A stretch of 11,369 nt of DNA from Acidobacteriaceae bacterium (lineage in GTDB: Bacteria > Acidobacteriota > Terriglobia > Terriglobales > Acidobacteriaceae), in the NCBI GenBank assembly GCA_003156495.1, contig PMHC01000098.1, positions 1 to 11,369 on the forward strand. Direction: 5' to 3'. The notes beneath the pieces are model-generated. The model had not been told where the DNA came from and searched no databases. It worked only from the letters and a program-made list of their open reading frames with translations. Shown in pieces: positions 6,265-11,369 of this stretch (its first letter is position 1; each line of letters begins with the position of its first letter). A program made the position numbers and the translations under genes.

Positions 6265-7906
6265 GAGAGCGAAAATCGCACTGGCAACGAATGGCGCCTG
6301 GGGGAAAATTCAGGATCGGAAAACCGCGAAACCGGCCATCGACGGCTGGCTGGAGCGAAACAAACTTGCCGCCAGACACGCACCTGCATGGGCGTTCGGA
6401 GTTCTTCTCTTCGTGGAAATGTCCCTGCTTGCACACGGGCAGGCAGGGGGAAATGCGATGCCAGCTTCAACGGCAACCCAGCTTCCGCTGTCAAGCAGTT
6501 CACAGGCGGGCGTTACAGCCCAACAAGCATCGCAACCGACGGGTGCGTCAAGCGTCAATGTCATCACGCCGTCTCTTCAGATTCAGGCCCCCTATTCGGG
6601 GAGCGTAAGAGATTCCACGGCCGCGGATGAAATTCGTCTCTCATTGCCGGAAGCTGTGCGCCGAGGTTTGCAGTTCAATCTGGGAGAGGTAAATGCATCT
6701 TTCGCGGTGCGCCAGGCGCGCGCGCAACGCGGCTCCGCACTTAGCGAACTTCTGCCACATGTAAGCACGAGTGTAAGCGAGACCGATGCGAAGCAGGATC
6801 TACAGACAGAGGGATTGGGGGCCAGCGCTTTTGGGAATTTGGGCGCATTCATACCGGTGACAGTCGGGCCATATCACTACTACTCGCTGCAGGGCAATCT
6901 ATCGGCGAGCGTCATGGATTTAACAAGCCTATACAACTATCGCAGCGCGAGCATGAATGCCAATGCGTCCGCGCTTACTGCACGTGACGCGCGAGAACTG
7001 GTTATCTTCGCCGTTGCGGGAAGTTATTTGCAGATTCTCCGCGCACAGGCCCAGGTGCTCGCACAGACTGACCAGGTTCAATATGCGCAGGCTTTATACG
7101 ATCAAGCGCGGGCGCAAGCGGAAGCGGGCACAAAGGCGGAAATCGATGCTTTGCGAATCCTCGTGCAACTGCAAACCGAGCAGCAGCGGCTGAGGTCCGA
7201 AGAAAGCGATCAAAAGAAACAGATCTTCGCCTTTGCGCGATTGCTCGGAGTGCCCGTGAATGCGCGGATTACCTTTACCAGCACCCTCAATGAAGATGCC
7301 GCGTCGCCGCTCGGCGTGGAACAGGCGATTCAGCAGGCACTGGTTCAGAGGCAAGATCTAAGAGCACAGGAAGCACGGGTCCGCGCCGCCGAAGCCACGG
7401 TAAAGGCGGCCCATGCGGAGCATATGCCAACCGCCTCCATTCAGGGTAACTACAGTTTGCAGGGAATCAATCCAGAGCAAGGGCGCGGTGTGTTTTCAAC
7501 TACGGCGAAGATAAGCGTTCCAGTATTTGAAGGCGGCCGTATTCGCGCCGACGTGGAGCAGGCCAAAGCCGCACTCGATCAGCGCCGCGCCGAGTTGGAT
7601 AATCTGCGCGGCGCGGTAGAGCTACAAGTTCGAAGCGCCTGCGACGACCTTGACGTTGCCACCACGCAGGTACAGGTTGCAAAAAGTAACCGCGAACTGG
7701 CGCTAAAAATCCTCAAACAATCGCAAGACCGCTTTACTTCCGGCGCGACTAATTCTGTCGAAGTCATTCAGTCGCAGCAAACCCTTGGCGCAGCCCTGGA
7801 CGACTATGTCTCCGCGCTCTATGCGGCAAATCTTGCGCGAATCAGTTTGGCTCGCGCCATAGGCGATGCGGAGCAACAGATTCCGGCACTTCTAAAGGAC
7901 AAGTGA
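6254..7906 (+). CDS. TolC-family outer-membrane efflux channel
   Basis: Outer-membrane factor of 550 residues forming the trimeric exit duct of the pump. Two outer-membrane efflux repeats are visible: about 128-330, opening with LSLPEAVRRGLQFN, and about 350-545, opening with LGVEQAIQQALVQRQDLRAQEARV and containing the typical VPVFEGGRIRADVEQAKAAL and DRFTSGATNSVEVIQSQQTL. No lipobox cysteine is present. The hydrophobic signal core is at about residues 46-60 with a cut after HGQA (64), so the n-region is unusually long. The start is uncertain: ATG 6254 and ATG 6263 lack a ribosome site and lie in the operator, as for a leaderless transcript. ATG 6458 has GGGGGA seven bases upstream but would lose the signal peptide. 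It is the first gene of the efflux operon, one base before the adaptor gene. Confidence 0.92.
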   Translation: MYLMRAKIALATNGAWGKIQDRKTAKPAIDGWLERNKLAARHAPAWAFGVLLFVEMSLLAHGQAGGNAMPASTATQLPLSSSSQAGVTAQQASQPTGASSVNVITPSLQIQAPYSGSVRDSTAADEIRLSLPEAVRRGLQFNLGEVNASFAVRQARAQRGSALSELLPHVSTSVSETDAKQDLQTEGLGASAFGNLGAFIPVTVGPYHYYSLQGNLSASVMDLTSLYNYRSASMNANASALTARDARELVIFAVAGSYLQILRAQAQVLAQTDQVQYAQALYDQARAQAEAGTKAEIDALRILVQLQTEQQRLRSEESDQKKQIFAFARLLGVPVNARITFTSTLNEDAASPLGVEQAIQQALVQRQDLRAQEARVRAAEATVKAAHAEHMPTASIQGNYSLQGINPEQGRGVFSTTAKISVPVFEGGRIRADVEQAKAALDQRRAELDNLRGAVELQVRSACDDLDVATTQVQVAKSNRELALKILKQSQDRFTSGATNSVEVIQSQQTLGAALDDYVSALYAANLARISLARAIGDAEQQIPALLKDK

Positions 7907-7907
7907 G

Positions 7908-9170
7908 ATGACCGACCAGAAACCACAGGCGACCCCAGATAATGAAAATCCGACTTTTGGCATGGATGCAACAGACATGTCAACCGAACAGATGGAGAGC
8001 TACGGAAAGCGCACGCTGCGCTTTTCGATCATCGGCATTGCCGTTGCGCTTCTTGTCGTGGCCGGCATTCTGTTTTATCTGCATTCACGGGGATATGAAG
8101 AGACCGACGACGCTCAGGTCGATGCGCATCTTGCCCCCATCGCTTCGCGGGTCGATGGAAGTGTTCGCGCTGTCTATGTGGAAGACAATACCTACGTGAA
8201 AGCCGGTGAGCCGCTTGTGGAGCTCGATGCCGCAGACAGCCAGGTTGCGTTGCAACGGGCGCAAGCGAAGTTCGACCAGGCCGCAAACCAGCAGCAAGCG
8301 CAGAATCCGAATGTTTCGGTGACTTTGGTTAACAATGCGACGAACGTGTCCACACAAACATTCGAAGTGGAGAACGCGAGAGCGGCGCTCGCATCCGCAG
8401 GGCACGATGCGGACAACGCCGCGGCGATTCTGAGCCAATCTGAAGCCAACCATACACGGGCGCAAGCGGACTATCAGCGTTACAAAGTCTTATACGACAA
8501 GCGCGAGGTTTCACGCGCCGATTATGACAATTACGCAGCGATCGCGGCGGCACAAGCGGCGGCTGTTGAAGGCTACCGAGCCGCGCTCGCGGCCGCGCGA
8601 AAAACCATCGATCAGCGCAAAGCGCAGCTTGCCGAGCAGGAAAGTAAATTGTCGCAGAACCAGCGCATTGCGCCACGGCTGCTGGCAATTCAACAATCCA
8701 ACAATCTTTCCCAGACGGCCAACGCCGAAGCCTTGAGGGCCGATCTTGCACAGGCGCAACTCAATCTGCAATATGTTCACATTACCGCACCAGTTTCTGG
8801 TTACACCATACAAAGGAGCGTAGAGGTAGGAAGCCGCATCAGCGCAGGTCAGCAGCTATTGATGATCGCGCAAACGGACGACCTTTGGGTGACAGCCAAC
8901 TTTAAGGAAACTCAGCTTGCACGCATGCGCGTCGGCCAGCCCGTTTCGATCCACGTCGATGCGCTGAAACGCACTTTCAGCGGAACGGTGGAGAGCATGC
9001 CCACCATTACCGGCAGCCGTTCCAGCGTTCTGCCTCCGCAAAATGCGACTGGAAATTATGTAAAAGTGGTCCAGCGTTTGCCCATGCGGATTCGCTTCAA
9101 CAAAGGCCAGCAAGGACTTGAACAGTTGCGTCCTGGAATGTCGGTCGAGCCGACCGTACATCTTAATTAG
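7908..9170 (+). CDS. EmrA/HlyD-family periplasmic adaptor (membrane fusion protein)
   Basis: Adaptor of 420 residues linking the inner-membrane pump to the outer-membrane channel. A cytoplasmic tail rich in acidic and polar residues (1-37) is followed by one membrane anchor (about 38-58). The first lipoyl half is TDDAQVDAHLAPIASRVDGS and onward (67-107). A long Ala/Gln-rich coiled-coil hairpin occupies about 110-285, and the second lipoyl half is YVHITAPVSGYTIQRSVEVG (289-308). A beta-barrel region follows (DLWVTANFKETQLARMRVGQPVSI), ending with NYVKVVQRLPMRIRF, which is typical of EmrA-type adaptors that pair with major-facilitator pumps rather than RND pumps. ATG 7908 has AAAGGA eight bases upstream and starts one base after the channel gene stop, so expression is coupled. 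Confidence 0.94.
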   Translation: MTDQKPQATPDNENPTFGMDATDMSTEQMESYGKRTLRFSIIGIAVALLVVAGILFYLHSRGYEETDDAQVDAHLAPIASRVDGSVRAVYVEDNTYVKAGEPLVELDAADSQVALQRAQAKFDQAANQQQAQNPNVSVTLVNNATNVSTQTFEVENARAALASAGHDADNAAAILSQSEANHTRAQADYQRYKVLYDKREVSRADYDNYAAIAAAQAAAVEGYRAALAAARKTIDQRKAQLAEQESKLSQNQRIAPRLLAIQQSNNLSQTANAEALRADLAQAQLNLQYVHITAPVSGYTIQRSVEVGSRISAGQQLLMIAQTDDLWVTANFKETQLARMRVGQPVSIHVDALKRTFSGTVESMPTITGSRSSVLPPQNATGNYVKVVQRLPMRIRFNKGQQGLEQLRPGMSVEPTVHLN

Positions 9171-9200
9171 CGCCGTCTGCAAGGCGGAAAGGATAAGTAG

Positions 9201-10781
9201 ATGAACGGCGAGGCACTAGCGACACAACATGTTTACAACCCTTGGCTGATCGCAATTACCGTGACGCTTGCGACATTTATGCAGGTGCTCGATAGCTCGA
9301 TTGCAAACATTGCCCTGCCACACATCGCCGGCTCAGTAGGAGCAAGCACGGAAGAGAGCACATGGGTTTTAACTAGCTATCTGGTATCGAGTGCGATCAT
9401 TCTTCCCCTTAGCGGATGGCTTATCACCGTCATGGGACGCAAGCGGTTCTACATGACCTGTGTCGCGGTCTTCACGGCCAGTTCCGTGCTCTGCGGATTG
9501 GCGACAAGCCTGCCCATGCTCATCCTATTCCGGGTTCTTCAGGGCATTGGCGGTGGCGGCTTGCAACCTTGTGAACAAGCCATCCTCGCAGACACCTTTT
9601 CCGCAAAACAGCGCGGCATGGCCTTTGCGATTTATGGCATGGCGGCCCTTGTCGCGCCCGCCATGGGGCCTACGATCGGCGGTTGGATCACGGATAACTA
9701 TAGCTGGCACTGGATCTTCTTCATCAATCTGCCCGTCGGCCTGCTTTCATTGTTCATGACGCAGAGAGTGGTCCATGATCCCCCATGGATGAAGGAGAAA
9801 AGATCGAGCGGCATTCAAACGGACTACATTGGCATTGGCCTCATCGTAGTGGGCGTGGGCTTTCTTCAGTACGTCTTGGACAAGGGGCAGGAAGCCGACT
9901 GGTTCGGGTCGCACATCATCGCAACGTGCTCCATCATTGCCGCCGCGGCACTCATCGCCATGGTGATCCAGGAATGGACCAACAACGAGCCCATTATCGA
10001 TTTGAAGCTGCTCAAGAAAAGAAACTTCGCAACCGTGATTCTCTTCAACTTCGTGCTGGGTTTGGTGCTGAATGGATCAACCATTCTCATTCCTCAATTT
10101 CTGCAGAACACGATGGGCTACACGGCGGAACGCGCAGGCATGGCGCTCATGCCCGGCGGCCTCATCATGATAGTCGTGATGCCAATTGCAGCCATAGCGT
10201 GCGCTCGCTTTGACAATCGCGCGGTCATCGCTTTCGGTCTCGTAGTCTTGGCTCTCAGCATGTATCACCTCACCTCCATCAACCTGGATGTAACGCTTGG
10301 GCAGGTTCAACTTTTACGGGTGCTGCAAATCATCGGACTCCCTTTCATCTTCGTGAGCATCACGACAATGAGTTATGTCGGCGTTCCAAAGGAGAAAAAC
10401 AACCAGGTCTCGGGAATGAGCAATTTCTCTAAAAATATCGGAGGCGCCATTGGTATCTCCATTCTCAATACCTTCATGTTTCGTCAATCGCAGATTCAGC
10501 GCGCGAATCTCACGATCAACACGAACCGCTCCAATCCATTTTTTGAGCGTCTGCTGGCACGCATCACAGGTGGTTTCGCAGCTACCGGACCACACGGCAT
10601 CGACGCATCGAAGAAAGCGCTTGCGCAGATTTCCTCGATGATCGACCGTCAGGCAAGTGTACTCGGCTATATCAATTCGTTCTGGCTGATGGCGGTCGTG
10701 GTTGCTTGCATGGTTCCACTTGTCTTCATCCTCAAGAAGCCCGGTAAGACGGAGGGAGAGACAGCGGCGCAAGCACACTAG
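9201..10781 (+). CDS. EmrB/QacA-type (DHA2) drug:proton antiporter
   Basis: Inner-membrane major-facilitator pump of 526 residues with the hydrophobic pattern of 14 helices (EmrB is 512). It would expel amphipathic drugs or other toxic compounds in exchange for protons. Motif D in helix 1 is LDSSIANIALP with Asp31; motif A in the loop after helix 2 is SGWLITVMGRKRF (71-83); motif B in helix 4 is FRVLQGIGGGG with Arg111; the antiporter motif C in helix 5 is APAMGPTIGG (152-161). A long periplasmic segment before the last helix (about 432-485) is usual for EmrB-like proteins. ATG 9201 is preceded by GGAAAGGA seven bases upstream, and the 30-base gap to the adaptor gene fits one operon. Substrate cannot be inferred. 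Confidence 0.95.
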   Translation: MNGEALATQHVYNPWLIAITVTLATFMQVLDSSIANIALPHIAGSVGASTEESTWVLTSYLVSSAIILPLSGWLITVMGRKRFYMTCVAVFTASSVLCGLATSLPMLILFRVLQGIGGGGLQPCEQAILADTFSAKQRGMAFAIYGMAALVAPAMGPTIGGWITDNYSWHWIFFINLPVGLLSLFMTQRVVHDPPWMKEKRSSGIQTDYIGIGLIVVGVGFLQYVLDKGQEADWFGSHIIATCSIIAAAALIAMVIQEWTNNEPIIDLKLLKKRNFATVILFNFVLGLVLNGSTILIPQFLQNTMGYTAERAGMALMPGGLIMIVVMPIAAIACARFDNRAVIAFGLVVLALSMYHLTSINLDVTLGQVQLLRVLQIIGLPFIFVSITTMSYVGVPKEKNNQVSGMSNFSKNIGGAIGISILNTFMFRQSQIQRANLTINTNRSNPFFERLLARITGGFAATGPHGIDASKKALAQISSMIDRQASVLGYINSFWLMAVVVACMVPLVFILKKPGKTEGETAAQAH

Positions 10782-10809
10782 AGCATTTTCAGGAAGCACA
10801 AACAAAGCG

Positions 10810-10845
10810 GCGCGCCGGCGGGGAGAAGTGCCCTGTCAGGCGCGC
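10810..10845. repeat. Inverted repeat between convergent efflux and cheR genes
   Basis: GCGCGCC (10810-10816) pairs perfectly with GGCGCGC (10839-10845) across 22 bases that contain a further GGG/CCC pairing. It is the main structure in the 82-base gap between the pump stop and the cheR stop and may help end either transcript, but no T-run follows, so it is not called a terminator. Confidence 0.35.
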
Positions 10846-10863
10846 ACTAAATTTACGCGAAGG

Positions 10864-11369
10864 TCAGTTGCTTTTGCGCGGGCGGTAGTAGCAGGTGCCG
10901 CCAGCCAGTATCGGAGTCCACAACGAAGGATCGGCGGGCTGTTCGCTGGAGCCGAGGAAGAGAATGCCGTCGGCGGGCAGCAGACGATGAATGTTGGCCA
11001 TCAAGGTGCGACGCGTATCCTGCGAAAAATAGAGCATGACGTTGCGCAAAAAGATGACGTCGAAGCGGTCGTCGGCGCGGTTGAAGGGCAAGGGGTTTGC
11101 GCAGAGGTTGGCCTGGCGGAAGTTGCACATTTTTTTGATTTCGGGCTTGACGCTCCAGTCCTCACCGGCGTGGTCGAAGTAGCGGACGACGGAGCGCGCG
11201 GGCAGGCCGCGGTTGATCTCGATGCGATGATACTTGCCGGCCTGGGCGCGCTGCACGACTTCGGAACTGATGTCGGTGCCTTCGATGCGGATATTCCAGC
11301 CGACCAGCATGGGAAAGTGCTCAAGCATCATCATGGCGATGCTATATGCCTCCTGGCCGGTGGAACAGG
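10864..11369 (-). CDS. cheR: CheR-family chemotaxis protein methyltransferase (partial)
   Basis: C-terminal 167 residues of a SAM-dependent methyltransferase that adds methyl groups to glutamates of chemoreceptors; the gene continues past the right edge, so about the first 100 residues are missing. The first visible codons give CSTGQEAYSIAMM, the CheR SAM-binding motif (usually CSTGEEPYSIAM). Then come EGTDISSEVVQRAQAGKY, the conserved RYF, CNFRQANL and the hallmark DVIFLRNVMLYFS, ending with GILFLGSSEQP. An ATG at 11334 is internal, because the frame is open and conserved upstream of it. It is the last gene of its transcript and converges on the efflux operon, so the two are functionally separate. 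Chemotaxis partners would lie to the right. Confidence 0.93.
   Translation of the reverse strand, partial: CSTGQEAYSIAMMMLEHFPMLVGWNIRIEGTDISSEVVQRAQAGKYHRIEINRGLPARSVVRYFDHAGEDWSVKPEIKKMCNFRQANLCANPLPFNRADDRFDVIFLRNVMLYFSQDTRRTLMANIHRLLPADGILFLGSSEQPADPSLWTPILAGGTCYYRPRKSN

Noticed and set aside
11001..11324. 107-codon minus-strand frame inside cheR
   Set aside because: Ala/Ser/Pro/Thr-rich alternate frame of the conserved methyltransferase sequence.

Overview
The window looks like chromosomal DNA of a GC-rich Gram-negative bacterium, most likely an Acidobacteriota member of the Terriglobia/Acidobacteriaceae type. The reasons are an Oar-like TonB-dependent receptor with an N-terminal carboxypeptidase-regulatory-like domain and a Gly/Pro-rich segment near its C-terminus, an EmrAB/TolC-type three-gene pump, and two copies of a small hairpin repeat ending in a GGGGCACCC-like motif. 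The taxonomic call is from family recognition only. No mobile element, CRISPR array, tRNA or rRNA was seen.

Left block (1-5531): a two-gene operon on the minus strand encodes a CpxR-like response regulator (1522-2232) and a CpxA-like sensor kinase (136-1518). Related hairpin repeats lie on either side of this operon (50-83 and 2331-2364). A 384-base divergent intergenic region separates it from a 955-residue outer-membrane receptor (2617-5484, plus strand). The intergenic region holds one repeat copy and a perfect GTCACGG/CCGTGAC inverted repeat that is a candidate operator. The receptor ends at a very strong hairpin terminator (5496-5531) that also works in reverse and is shared with the converging tetR gene.

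Middle block (5532-10781): a TetR-family repressor gene (5577-6185, minus) is divergent from a three-gene efflux operon made of a TolC-type outer-membrane channel (6254-7906), an EmrA-type periplasmic adaptor (7908-9170) and an EmrB/QacA-type 14-helix proton antiporter (9201-10781). Together these would form a complete drug/toxic-compound extrusion pipe across both membranes. The 68-base divergent promoter region holds a nearly perfect 24-base palindrome (6241-6264). It covers the putative -10 of the efflux promoter and both candidate start codons of the channel gene, so repression by the divergent TetR protein is the obvious model.

Right edge (10782-11369): a short convergent gap with an inverted repeat, then the C-terminal part of a CheR chemotaxis methyltransferase gene (minus strand) running off the window.

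All genes belong to known families and I do not see a clearly new multi-gene system. The most unusual points are the 42-residue Gly/Pro-rich insertion, placed by topology in a periplasmic turn of the receptor; the operator that overlaps an apparently leaderless start; the repeat pair around the two-component operon; and an exact 16-base direct repeat inside and just behind tetR.
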